From contig JAQMRL010000001.1 of assembly GCA_035578175.1 (NCBI GenBank), forward strand, positions 60,039,553 to 60,103,552: a stretch of 64,000 bases of DNA, given 5' to 3'. The notes below the pieces were generated by a model, which was not told the origin of the DNA, ran no database searches, and saw nothing but the letters and a program-made list of their open reading frames with translations. Positions 45,801-54,933 of this stretch are shown here, piece after piece. The position numbers were made by a program, and so were the translations under genes. Position 1 is the stretch's first letter; the number at the start of each line of letters is the position of its first letter. This stretch comes from Catonia carolina. Its lineage: Eukaryota > Arthropoda > Insecta > Hemiptera > Achilidae.

Positions 45801-48405
45801 AGTATCACGACTAATGGAACAGGTGTATGTAAAGTGTCAACTAGAAATGCAAAACACCTGAAAACAATAGAGATTGACTATTGGCGTCACAGTTGTAGAA
45901 TCTTGAGATTGAACAAATTTAGAAATGAGGTTGTCAGGCCACATGAAAAGGATCCCAGAGGGTAGACGGTCAAGTGATATGGAGTTGAAAGCTAGAAAGA
46001 GAGAGACCAAAGTTGTCCTAGTGAAGAGTGTTTGTCAGATGATGAGGCTTAGAGACTTGAGGGAGGAAGACAGGTAGGACAGGGTTGAAGGGAGAAATTT
46101 CAGAGGGTTTAGTTCACTCACATAAACAAACAAGTAGTAATGTAACTTCAACAAGTAATGTTTAAATACAAACAAACAATAATTTTTTTAAACTAAATCT
46201 AGTTAGTATAACTATTATTCTGATGTGCAAGGGGGATCCAAAAAAACTGGACTGAGAGTGCACTGACATTCGTAGACCTAGAAGATAGTTCTCCAGTTAA
46301 ATGAAGCTAGTAGAGACCTTCTACAAACAACTGCCCAGACAGCGTCAGTTTGTAGGTTTACGTTTGATCGTAGTGTTGCGTTTCTCTTACTGTTGTCGTG
46401 TTCCAGCTGCAATGTCATTAAGGCAGATTTAAAAAAACAGAGTGTTTGAAATTTTGTTCCCTACTTGAATAATCAACAAAGGAAGCTTACCAAATACTTT
46501 AACAGGCTTTCAAAGGAGGATGCTATGAGCTGTACACAAGTTTTCGAGTGGTTTGGGTGCTTTAAATATGGTGAGATGAGTGTTGAAGGCCATGTTCGTT
46601 ATTGGTGCCCTTCAACATCTTGAAACGATGAAAACTTGAAAAATCTGCGATAAAATCAATCAGAATTCACGATCAACAAAATTTCTGAAGAGACAGGTAT
46701 GAGCTGGAGCTTTTGCCAGCAGATTTTGACTGAGGATTTGCAAATGAGATGTGTTGCTGCTAAATTTGTTCCTCGCCTTCTCAAACAGGATAAACAAAAC
46801 ATTCGATTGAAGTTGAGTCAGAACTTGAAAAACGAGATTGAAAGTAATCCAAACTTTTTGACCAAAGTCATTGCAGGTGAAGGAGAGTTGGTGTTATGGG
46901 TATGACCCAAAAACCAAGCAAGCGTCAAGCCAATGGAAGATGGGCTTGACGCTTCATGACGTTGTAGGCGGAACACATCAACAGTAAGAGAAACACAACA
47001 CTACGATCAAACGTTAACTCACAAACTGACACTGTCTGGGCAGTTGTTTGTTGAACGTCTCTACTAACTCCATGTAGTGGGAGAACTCTCTACTACGTCT
47101 ACAAATGGCAGCACGCTCTCAGTCCAGTTACTTTTGGGTCCTCCCTTGTATTATTGAAATGCTGGAAGTATAGGCCTATATATCGAAAGTCTAAAAGAGA
47201 ATGCAAGATTACAACAAACACACTTGTCTAGAAGTAAAGAAGGTACTACAGAAGTAAAAAAAATGTTTATCAGCCTTCTTTCATTCTGTATTATGCAAAT
47301 AGCACACATTGTTTACTGATATGTCTTTTTATACAATTTTATATTTTGTATTCAAATAGATTGAATAAGTCCATTTTAGAAAACTGAATTTAACCATAGG
47401 CCCTAACACAGTGTAAGCTTCTTGTGCTCGGTACATGACAGAACTATTTTTGAACAAAGGACTTAAAAAAGCAAACGGTAACTAGTCATCTCTCTGAAAA
47501 TATAAAATGTTACCACACATCCAACTTTTATACAAGTCATGGTGAATGAAGTGATCTTCATTACAAAGCAAAGTAATTAAAATAATCAATCAATCATAAT
47601 TTCCTACCTAGTGAGGAAGACTAAAATTTAAATCATTTTCATTTTATTTAGCAATAGTGTACTTCTAAATATTCAGACTGGCCTTCAAGCTGGTGGCCTC
47701 ACTTTCACTGCTTGTTTTTGCTAGAATTCTTTATTAGCCATTTAAAATAATGTAGAGCCTTTTGTTTAACATTTTATAGTTGATCCTCTCTGCTAGGCCT
47801 GGGAAGCATAGTTAGATAACACAGAATGGTGTTTCTTCTTCAGGGGAAAACAAACATTACTTTCCTTTACAAACTAGTTCCATGCTATTTCACGAGACAT
47901 ATGTAATTTTTTCGTTTATTTACAATTGCTTTTACTGCACGGCCATTACCAACTACAGTGAGTATTTGTATTACCAATTACAATTGAAGTACAGTACATT
48001 AGTAGATTTAAAGTATACACAGACCCTGGCCAGGAATTAGGATCCTACGCTTTGCAATCCTTTACAAACTAAAACTCTAAACCACAACACCACAAAGACA
48101 GCCAGTCAGGCACTTTAGCTTGATATTTTTGTTTAACAGATAACAAAATCGTCCATATTTAAAAAAATACTTCTTACCGATATGGATACCTAAAGGCTAA
48201 TTTACTTTGTCGTTTATTTAACTGTATATTGTAACAAATACATAAGCATTCACAAAATGAGATAAAAAGAAACCATGCCCATTTTAAATAATTTTGCTTA
48301 TTTAAAAAGATATTTGCAATTAAATATCCATCAAAATGACTTACCATCAACATAAATAAACAGCAGAATGAAACAAATTATCAAAAACTGAAATAATCGT
48401 TTCAT
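42873..48405 (-). CDS. Unrecognised secreted protein with alternating-Trp motif
   Basis: Two coding exons: 48405-48345 and 43882-42873, joined in phase 1 across a 4.46-kb intron (donor GTAAGT, acceptor TTGTGTTACAG); 356 aa. Exon 1 encodes a clear signal peptide, MKRLFQFLIICFILLFIYVD. Exon 2 is one open frame of 335 codons plus stop, starting with FYPKKICC and containing three Cys near the N-terminus. At about residues 130-138 is WNWKWQWNW, followed by EYGPAPSDAINYLL. Residues about 175-260 are rich in Thr, Ser and Ile, with sequons such as NIS and NDS. The C-terminus is strongly basic with RKRK-like clusters. I do not recognise the family. The signal peptide, sequons and basic clusters suggest a secreted and perhaps processed protein. 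The intron contains a tandem duplication, a mariner element and SINEs. Confidence 0.72.
44783..45065 (+). repeat. tRNA-derived SINE, family D
   Basis: Begins TACCAGGTTGGTCTAGCAGT and ends CTCATTGGGTCATGGGGTTG plus tail, matching 7970 and 52198. It lies in the intron of the secreted-protein gene, antisense to it. Confidence 0.85.
45460..46115 (+). mobile_element. LINE fragment, RTE-like 3' region
   Basis: The best frame reads YKAVIVSITTNGTG, then LKTIEIDYWRHSCRILRLNK and FRNEVV, matching the YGxExWxxTxxxxxxLxxxEMxFxRRSCRISRxxRxRNxxI block. Earlier parts have many stops. The final 130 bp recurs at 44320-44456. Confidence 0.75.
46228..47148 (+). mobile_element. mariner-like element with TIRs of about 200 bp, transposase 3' part deleted
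   Basis: The ends CAAGGGGGATCCAAAAAAAC and the inverse of GTTACTTTTGGGTCCTCCCTTG-type sequence continue as an unusually long inverted repeat: both contain CAAACAACTGCCCAGACAGY and CGTTTGATCGTAGTGTTG. Between them lies a SETMAR/mariner-type transposase N-terminal half: FEWFGCFKYGEMSVEGH, EETGMSWSFCQQILTEDLQM, VAAKFVPRLLKQD, ending at the damaged VIAGEGELV (normally TGDETWV). The rest of the DDE domain is deleted. A TA follows the right end. Confidence 0.85.
47149..47924. other. Intronic stretch, nothing recognised
   Basis: Within the intron of the secreted-protein gene. No repeat or exon was identified. Confidence 0.4.
47925..48105 (-). repeat. tRNA-derived SINE, family C, degenerate
   Basis: The - strand read GGCTGTCTTTGTGGTGTTGT then TCCTGGCCAGGGTCT, with a tail matching the family near GTAGTTGGTAATGGC. 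It lies 240 bp inside the intron from exon 1 of the secreted-protein gene. Confidence 0.7.
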
Positions 48406-48944
48406 ATGTTCTTAATATAATGTTTCATAATTTTTTACAGTTTTATTCATTAAAACTATTTGAAAAATCTTTCTAACAACAAATTTTTTAAATCTATTAA
48501 AACTATAGAAACATTTTAACATAACAAAAATAAAAATTTTGTGGGATTTGACTGTTTTATTATATTTTACTTAAACAACAATAAAAATTTTCTTATACTT
48601 GTATCTGTTCAGCAGATTGCAGGAAGGGATACAGGAAGATCAGAGACAAACATTTGTAGAGGTATGCAAAGTAACTTGGAGACAGGTATCAGGTGTACTT
48701 AATATTTGACAAAGTTACCATAAATGTTATAGTATGTAACAACATCATAAGTTTCAAAAGTGAAATTTACAAGGATTTATTCAGAAATTCTAAGAATTAA
48801 CTGAACAATCTGTGAAAAACTATACCATCTTTTGCTTGTCTATTTTTGTCACTGGCTCATTAGATAGCTATTTCGATATAGAGATCATTAAATTTACCAT
48901 ACTCTTTGTAAAAATAATCCTTAAATTAATATTTTAAAGTGGCC

Positions 48945-49093
48945 ACCTCAGCAGCCAAGTGGTAGCGCACTGGTCTACAATGCAGAGGTCCTAGGTTGGA
49001 TTCCCTGGGTCTGGAAATTTTCACAAGTTTAAACCCACTGTTTCATAGTCGGTAACCGAGCAGTTGTGATTTTAAATAAACTAAAAAAAAATA
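48945..49093 (+). repeat. tRNA-derived SINE, family C
   Basis: The head CCACCTCAGCAGCCAAGTGG with TAGCGCACTGGTC, then B-box-like TAGGTTGGATTCC, CTGGAAATTTTCACAAG, and a tail TTTAAATAAACTAAAAAAAA. Confidence 0.8.
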
Positions 49094-49361
49094 TTGTAAA
49101 GCTGGAGCCATTTGAAATGGCTTATGAACCTGTCCCCACCATTCTGCAGGGACACTTCCAATACCCATCTCACCTTCTGTGTACAGTATGTTAATTGACC
49201 TACCTTTGTTGTAGTTTATTCACAATAATGAGTCACCTGCTTCCAACTAGATTTATCACAAACCATTCATTATTCATTTGCTTATTATACGTAATGCATT
49301 CATTAATGATTCAATCAAAAGAAATAACGACTATAGTAATTGCAAGAAATAGCATTACCTA

Positions 49362-49490
49362 GGCCAGCCCATGGTGTAGTGGTCAGCGCAACTGGCTAAT
49401 ACACCAGGAGCCCAGGTTATATTCCCAGTTGCCTGACAATTTTCATCTATCATCCTTCATCATCTGCATCAGCAGTAATTATAGAACGCT
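49362..49490 (+). repeat. tRNA-derived SINE, family B
   Basis: The head GGCCAGCCCATGGTGTAGTG with GTCAGCGCAACTGGC, and the centre TGACAATTTTCATCTATCAT. It is fused at its 3' end to LINE-like sequence. Confidence 0.8.
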
Positions 49491-49494
49491 GTCA

Positions 49495-49735
49495 GATTGC
49501 TTAATGGCAGGGATTACCACAGAAGACATATGCAATAGAGAGGTTTTTAGGGGTAAAGTTGAGAGAGTGACCTTTAGGGAGGAAAGTGAGAGGAGGAGGT
49601 GTGAACCCCACAATATGGACCAACTGAGGATGGACAGATCAAGAAGGATGAAGGAGGTGTGGGTGAGGAAGAGAATGGAGCAGCATAGGACATGAAGAAA
49701 CACCCCAAATATTGATTTAGCGTGCTCTCGTTAAA
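49495..49735 (+). mobile_element. LINE 3'-tail-like fragment
   Basis: An open stretch MAGITTEDICNREVFRGKVE resembles the GLTEEDxxDRxxWRRKV tail of RTE-like LINEs, followed by an Arg/Glu-rich segment not typical of LINEs. Medium to low certainty. Confidence 0.45.
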
Positions 49736-49894
49736 GAGCTATTCGAAAAAAAAAAACAGAAAAAAATATATAAGAGAACTAACATCTTTTCACTTCAAGT
49801 AAATTAATCAAACGTTCTGAACAACACACTGAAGCTCTGCAGGTATAAAGAACACAATTCAGATATGAGAAACAATTCATGGATAATTTGTTAA

Positions 49895-50171
49895 CGCAAT
49901 TAAATTGTTATATTAGAGTTGCTGCTATCTACAGTAAATATGAGAAGGGATAAATTTAAATAAATTAATTTTAAATCAGTTTTATACAAGTGACTGAAGA
50001 TGTATCATCTTCTATAGATTTTTAATAAATATTGTTTTTAGTTTCAATTTTATGTTATTTACTCTGATGATGGTGGATCCACCGAAACACGTGTAAGTAA
50101 AAATTAAAATAAAGGTGACGCAGTTAAAAAGAAGGTTAGTGAAATTATTGCATTAATTCATTATATGAAAT
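49895..50171 (+). mobile_element. Foldback-family element, one intact arm
   Basis: The right arm, TTTCAATTTTATGTTATTTA through AATTCATTATATGAAA, is nearly identical to the right arm of the 3319-3714 element. The left arm is mostly lost. The internal ACAAGTGACTGAAGATGTAT segment resembles the centre of the 51297 copy. Confidence 0.7.
50059..50100 (+). ncRNA. Hammerhead-ribozyme-like motif
   Basis: TTACT 50059-50063, CTGATGA 50064-50070, extra T, GGTG-GATC-CACC 50072-50083, GAAA 50084-50087, ACAC/GTGT 50087-50094, A50095 (cleavage predicted after it), AGTAA 50096-50100 pairing with TTACT. Every paired element is intact. The only deviation from the canonical core is the extra T before stem II. 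Confidence 0.55.
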
Positions 50172-50342
50172 AGAAATTGTTATATTATGTATAGCATATA
50201 CACAAGTCTACTCTCAGTTAAAGCTACCAGTTATATAAGAATAGCTATTGTGTAATAACAACAAATTAACTGTGTAATAGTTAAACAATATCTATAATGT
50301 AATACTATTTACAAATAAATGGCTCCACCAGTCCTACTCTAT

Positions 50343-50497
50343 GCCGGCCACATTGGCGTAGTTGGTAACGTGCTCACCTCTCATCATGCGGTCTTGGGTT
50401 CGAATCCCATTCAGGCATGGCTATTTTCATACATTACAAAAAATCCTTCACTGTCTGCATTAGTAACAATTGCAGAACAGTCAGACGTTAAACCAAA
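50343..50497 (+). repeat. tRNA-derived SINE, family A
   Basis: The head GCCGGCCACATTGGCGTAGT has the A box TAGTTGGTAACGTGCTCACC and B box GGGTTCGAATCCC. The tail CAGAACAGTCAGACGTTAAA is shared with family B, suggesting that the two families use the same LINE partner. Confidence 0.9.
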
Positions 50498-50889
50498 AAA
50501 AAGTCCTCTATGGTAGTTAATTGTGGATTAGTACCAGACCACAAAAGAGTTGAGTACAGGTATCAGAGATGCGGTTCCTGTGAAGAAAAAAAGATGCAAC
50601 CATATGGACCAATTAAGAAAAGAGGACATAAGAATGGAACTGGATGTTTACAACCTGAATGGGAAGATTGCAGAATATTGAAATCGATGAAAGGAGCACA
50701 CAGAGGAAATGCCTGATTGAAGGATCCCCTCAATGTTTTGGATTACAGACTGGAGGGGAGGAGAGATGTTGGGAAGCCATGCGAGATGGCAATAATTCAA
50801 ATAGTTTGTTGCTGTTGCGAGTTGGAAAAGGAGGGAACATAATTGTGAAAATGCATCGTGCAGCTTATATGATTAATACAAATATAATC
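50498..50889. other. Unassigned, with broken open frames
   Basis: Two overlapping short open frames on the + strand (50510-50716 and 50659-50898) suggest a decayed coding sequence, perhaps from a transposon, but no family is recognised. Confidence 0.35.
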
Positions 50890-51292
50890 CGCCCATAACG
50901 AACAGGTGGAGTGTCAAATTATTTACATTCACTCTGTTCGTTGCAGGGCTAAAATAAATAGTTCTGTTTCTTATCACATGGTCAGCCAATTAAATGACTT
51001 AATCATTTAAGAACAGAAGAGGTAGAGGTGTAAAAGACACTAGTCAGAGTTATCTCCTCTGAAAGTAATGAATTTCATTACACAGCCAGACCCTGTGGTG
51101 AATAAAGTGAAGGTGTCATTCGCAGAGTAGAAAATATGTGCTTTTCAGAGGGCCCGGCATGCTGATAAGCGTACTTTTTCACTCAGTGAGGAAGGCAATT
51201 GTAAACCACCTCACTCCTCGTTTTACTTAGTAAAACCTCTACAGGTTCAAATCAGCCTTTTGGCTGATGACCTAAACAACAACAACACAAAT
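50890..51292 (+). repeat. Interspersed 400-bp repeat, copy 2
   Basis: It matches 19044-19442 over its whole length, including GGCATGCTGATAAGC.TACTT and the end CAGCCTTTTGGCTGATGACC then TAAACAACAACAACA. Confidence 0.8.
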
Positions 51293-51296
51293 ATAA

Positions 51297-51650
51297 TAAT
51301 TTTTTACTAACCTTTGTTGCTGCTTTGATCAGTTACTTACATGTTTCAGAGGATTCAGCATCGTTAGAGAATGTAAAAACACAAAAACTGAAACTAATTT
51401 ATTAAAACTTTTACAATGTTATATCTTTAGTTACTTGTATAAAACTGTTGACATCCGCACAGAATATGAGAAGGGAAATATTTGAAGGAGTAAATATTTC
51501 TATACAAGTGACTTATGTAAAAGTTTAAATAAATTAGTTTCAATTTTTGAATTTTTTTATTGACTCTGTTGATAGTCGATCCACCAAAACAAGTATGTAA
51601 AATAATACATAAAAGGAAGATTAATGCAGGAAAAAAGAAGTTATTAAAAA
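51297..51650. mobile_element. Decayed foldback element of the hammerhead-like family
   Basis: Inverted arms (TTTTTACTAACCTTTGTTGC ... and its rough complement near 51640). The core is degenerate in both arms: CTAACGATGCTGAATCCTCT-GAAACATGTAAGTA on the - strand near 51345, and CTGTTGATAGTCGATCCACC-AAAACAAG near 51565. Confidence 0.6.
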
Positions 51651-51674
51651 TTACTAGTGGACCCGTGCGAAGAT

Positions 51675-51785
51675 GCAGATAAGGGAGACGGCAATAGTAA
51701 ACCACCTCACTCCTCGTTTTTACTTAGTTAAACCTCTATAGGTTCCAACCAGCCTTTCGGCTGTTGACCTAAACAACAACACAAA
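51675..51785 (+). repeat. Interspersed 400-bp repeat, 5'-truncated copy
   Basis: Only the last 100 bp, from GGGAGACGGCAATAGTAAAC to CTGTTGACCTAAACAACAAC, is present. 5' truncation points to reverse transcription. Confidence 0.75.
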
Positions 51786-52197
51786 TTTTCATAAATATTT
51801 TATTATCAAAGGCTAACACAGTTATCACATGTGTGTTTTAGGCTCAAAGGTATGAAACACTTACCATTGAATTTCAATGAAATTAACCATAACTTTCCTT
51901 ATGATATTGTATTGTGTTCATATATTCATTAGTGTTCATTACGTGGGAGACCCGCTGTATGGTATTACAGAGCTATGTGTTCTAAACAATATATTTTGTT
52001 CTTTTTCATTTCGTAAAATGAAGCTCGAATTTAGCATGAATTTCAAGTTAAGAACTTTTTACCGAATCAGGAAAGAATACTCTTTAAAACCATGTAAAAA
52101 TTGTAAAAATCCGTTCGGTAGAACTCTGTATTTAAGAGTTTAAAGAATTCCCATTTAAAATACATTGGAAGTGATTTTGTGTTTTAAATATATAGAT
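51786..52197. other. Intergenic, nothing recognised
   Basis: An open frame of 88 codons (51877, +) has a hydrophobic start but no recognisable domain, and no supporting splice sites. Confidence 0.35.
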
Positions 52198-52512
52198 AAC
52201 CCACCAGGTTGGTCTAGAGGTAAAATAGTCGTCAAAATCAGCTGTTTAACAGTTAATTTTCGGAGGCGAAGGTTCCTGGTTCAAATCCTAGTAAAGGTAG
52301 TTACTTTTATACAGATTTGAATGCTAGACAGTGGTTACCGGTGTACTTTGATGGTTGGGGTTAAATTAACCATACTCTCTCAGGAATGGTCGACCTGAGT
52401 CTGTAGAAGACTACACCTCATTTACACGTCATACACATCATCCTCATCTCATTGGGTCATGGGGTTGCTCATTGTTCTGAATTGAACAGATTGCAACGTA
52501 CACAAATTAGGA
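52198..52512 (+). repeat. tRNA-derived SINE, family D
   Basis: Starts ACCCACCAGGTTGGTCTAGA and ends CTCATTGGGTCATGGGGTTG then a tail ending in A-rich sequence. Same family as 7970 and 44783. Confidence 0.85.
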
Positions 52513-53271
52513 ATTACAAAAAAAAAATTATAATATTTTAACATTTGCATTATTAAATTAGTTAAATAAATTACAGTTTTAGGAGAGGAGGTAATATTGT
52601 AAGACAATCAGTCTTTTCATTAAAGTATAAAACAAACTGTCACAGTAATAAATAAGGTCAACTGTCACAGGAATAAATAATTCCCACACGGGTTTGATTA
52701 CAATAGTATAACACTAAGCATATCCTTTTAATACTAGAGTCTTCTCCCTTATAATTTAAATAACTTGCTTTATAATTAGTACATAATTTACGTCAGGAAT
52801 GTATAGGTCCATTTGAATACAGAAATGTAAATCCAAATTTCCTGAGAACACTCGAATCTACAAAACAAAGCTATTCCAGTAACAATTATACAACTGTAAA
52901 ATGACTATTGATAAACAACATAAATTAAAAGATGGAGATTAGAGGAATAATAATAAAAACCGCTATTGTATGAAGGTTAAACAGGTGTAGTTTGTACCTG
53001 CTGCGTTACACTGGCCTTTGATCATTTACTATTGAAAAATTTTTAATAAAACTATTGTTCCAAAAAGTATAAGTAACAGGGAATTATTTTAATGTGATAA
53101 TTTTAAAAATAAGAAAAATTGTAAATTGAAATAAACTGCTGTTAATTTCAAAAGAAATATTAGGTATAGTTGTGTGTACTTTTTAAACCTACACAAAACT
53201 ACTGTTAATAAATAATTTGTTTAAAGAAAACAAGCACACGTAACCTATCAAACTCATAGATGCATCTTGTA
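52513..53271. other. Intergenic AT-rich stretch, nothing recognised
   Basis: A short local repeat, CAACTGTCACAGKAATAAATAA, occurs twice near 52630-52670. No exon found. Confidence 0.4.
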
Positions 53272-53390
53272 AACCATTCTGTTGTTGCATAGTGATCAGT
53301 ACACCTGACTTCTTTACCAGGAGTCCAAATTTGATTCCTGATCAGGCCTAATATTTTCTTCATCTGTCAGCCTTCACTGCATAATGTGTA
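53272..53390 (+). repeat. tRNA-derived SINE, family B, degenerate
   Basis: The head TCTGTTGTTGCATAGTGATC with CAGTACACCTGAC, the B-box region TTGATTCCTGATCAGGCC, and the tail CATCTGTCAGCCTTCACTGC. Confidence 0.7.
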
Positions 53391-53468
53391 ATATCCAGTT
53401 AGGTGTACAATTCACATCTAGTAAGCTACACCAATGCTGATTAGAAACTATTGTCATCAGTTCAGGTA

Positions 53469-53811
53469 CAGTCCAGCCTCTCTTAGTTTGCTCCTAATGT
53501 AAACAAATAATGACGTCACCGAGCATGCGCATTATATCAAAATGTGTACACGCTGATTAAAAAGTAACAACAAAATACTTTAAAAAGTATTTATATACAA
53601 AATACTTTTAAAAGTATTTTTATAAATGAAGTTGTTAGGCCTACATCAAATCATGACTGATGTTTTACGTACTTTAAGTAGTTATAATTTTTTAAAAATA
53701 GTTAACTTAATAGGAATACGAGATCTGAAAAGTCGCAGACTCTAGCGTGCGCCCTGTAGTAGGTGGCTTTTGTTTGTTGACAGTAGGAGCAAACTAACAA
53801 TGGCTCAACTG
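53469..53811. mobile_element. TA-flanked MITE with TIRs of about 45 bp
   Basis: The left end CAGTCCAGCCTCTCTTAGTT and the right end (inverted) CAGTTGAGCCATTGTTAGTT both continue TGCTCCTA.TGT.AACAAA. Each is flanked by TA. The TA target and CAGT ends fit a Tc1/mariner/pogo-type MITE. It contains two small palindromes of the form AAATACTTTWAAAAGTATTT near 53575-53620. It lies just downstream of mRpL44. Confidence 0.8.
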
Positions 53812-53856
53812 TAGAAAATGTTATTAGTAACACGAAACAGATTAGCTAACAAACAA

Positions 53857-53862
53857 TTTATT
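53857..53862 (-). promoter_or_regulatory. Candidate poly(A) signal of mRpL44
   Basis: AATAAA on the - strand, 55 bp after the mRpL44 stop codon. Confidence 0.6.
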
Positions 53863-53916
53863 TTCTATTTTTTTTTATACAAATAAGTCTATTTAAAAGA
53901 ATTCTTAAATACAAAA

Positions 53917-54933
53917 TCACACTCTTTTAACAAGTTTATCTACATTTTTTTCACACCAATCTTGAACACTTAAATTGGCAAAAGGTTCAGAAGAATCAGA
54001 TTTCAGTTCCAAATCGAACGGGATTGGTTTCATTGAATCTGTTGTATCAAACAATTGTCGTAATGCATCTCTTGCAGCCATTTCTTTAGCAGTTTGTACA
54101 CTTTCTCCAAACCCTTCACCAATCAATTCCTTATTTAAATAAAGACCAACTTGATAAGCAGCTAAAATAGTGCTACGTCCAGCTTCACCTATTAACCTTG
54201 GTTCTACTGAAGGTTTTCCATCCCTTTTCAGAATATCACACAAGACTTTGAATGGGTCTTCAATCTCCCATAGTTCATTGATATTTTTACCAACTAACTG
54301 TGTCAAAATAAAATCTCGTACAAATAAATTAGCTCTATCCAAACCTGAACTTTCTGCCAATGAAGCAATCACAGCTTTCAATACATTAGCTAGTGTTTGC
54401 TGAGAAGGTGGAATTTCTGGTGTTAATATAAGGTCTCCCACACCTAAATTAGAGCCTACTAAAGCCAACAACTCTTCCTTAGTCAGGTATTGTTTAATAG
54501 CATAAATACCTTCCTCAGGAAACTTAGGAAAAACAGTACGAATATATCTTAATACATAATTGTTGATAATTTTTTCACCAGATTCAACCATAATTCTATT
54601 GTCACTTAACTCTATTAGTGGTTGATCAATACCGACAGATTTTTGTTTATCAATTTCACTGAGTATATATTCACGTGTTGTGAATGCTTGCTGTAATAAA
54701 TTGGAATCGAAGTCTTCGCCTAATCTTTTACTGAACGCAAATAATTCGGCATTGTAGTTCCACTCCACAAGTGCAGATCTATGTATTGGAGGCTGAGGTC
54801 CTAATTTCAATTTCCTGTTTTTTAGCTCTTTTAAAGTAGGTGCCAACCATCGCTTAAATCCTCTGTTTTGAGTAAACGCGTAACTAGCACTTCGAATCAC
54901 TGTTAAACAGGAAGAACTTAATCTAACCGCCAT
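53917..54933 (-). CDS. mRpL44: Mitochondrial ribosomal protein L44
   Basis: A single uninterrupted exon encodes 338 aa, close to the length of animal MRPL44 (human about 332). The N-terminus MAVRLSSSCLTVIRSASYAF is a plausible mitochondrial presequence, followed by NRGFKRWLAPTLKELKNRK. The middle (about residues 60-210) is the RNase III-like domain of the family, with SNLLQQAFTTREYI. In MRPL44 this domain is not expected to be catalytic. The C-terminal third (about 225-310) is a double-stranded-RNA-binding domain, with PRLIGEAGRSTILAAYQVGL and GESVQTAKEMAARDALRQLF. The protein belongs to the large subunit of the mitochondrial ribosome. The start at 54933 is preferred over the in-frame upstream Met at 55074 because it opens the family-like presequence and has a good context (GTGATGG). 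The intact frame and 3' signal suggest a working gene. The absence of introns also allows an old retrocopy. Confidence 0.95.
   Translation of the reverse strand: MAVRLSSSCLTVIRSASYAFTQNRGFKRWLAPTLKELKNRKLKLGPQPPIHRSALVEWNYNAELFAFSKRLGEDFDSNLLQQAFTTREYILSEIDKQKSVGIDQPLIELSDNRIMVESGEKIINNYVLRYIRTVFPKFPEEGIYAIKQYLTKEELLALVGSNLGVGDLILTPEIPPSQQTLANVLKAVIASLAESSGLDRANLFVRDFILTQLVGKNINELWEIEDPFKVLCDILKRDGKPSVEPRLIGEAGRSTILAAYQVGLYLNKELIGEGFGESVQTAKEMAARDALRQLFDTTDSMKPIPFDLELKSDSSEPFANLSVQDWCEKNVDKLVKRV

Larger units (their letters stand above)
43997..46115. repeat. Tandem segmental duplication with a deletion in the first copy
   Basis: The segment 43997-44315 is about 95% identical to 44457-44790, starting GACTTTCCAGTGTCAGTTAA. 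In the second copy it is followed by a SINE (44783-45065) and LINE sequence ending near 46115. In the first copy it jumps from CTACCAGGTTGGT (start of the SINE) directly to AAAGAGAGAGACC, the last 130 bp of the LINE segment. Thus a unit of about 1.65 kb was duplicated in tandem and the first copy then lost about 1.2 kb. Confidence 0.8.
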
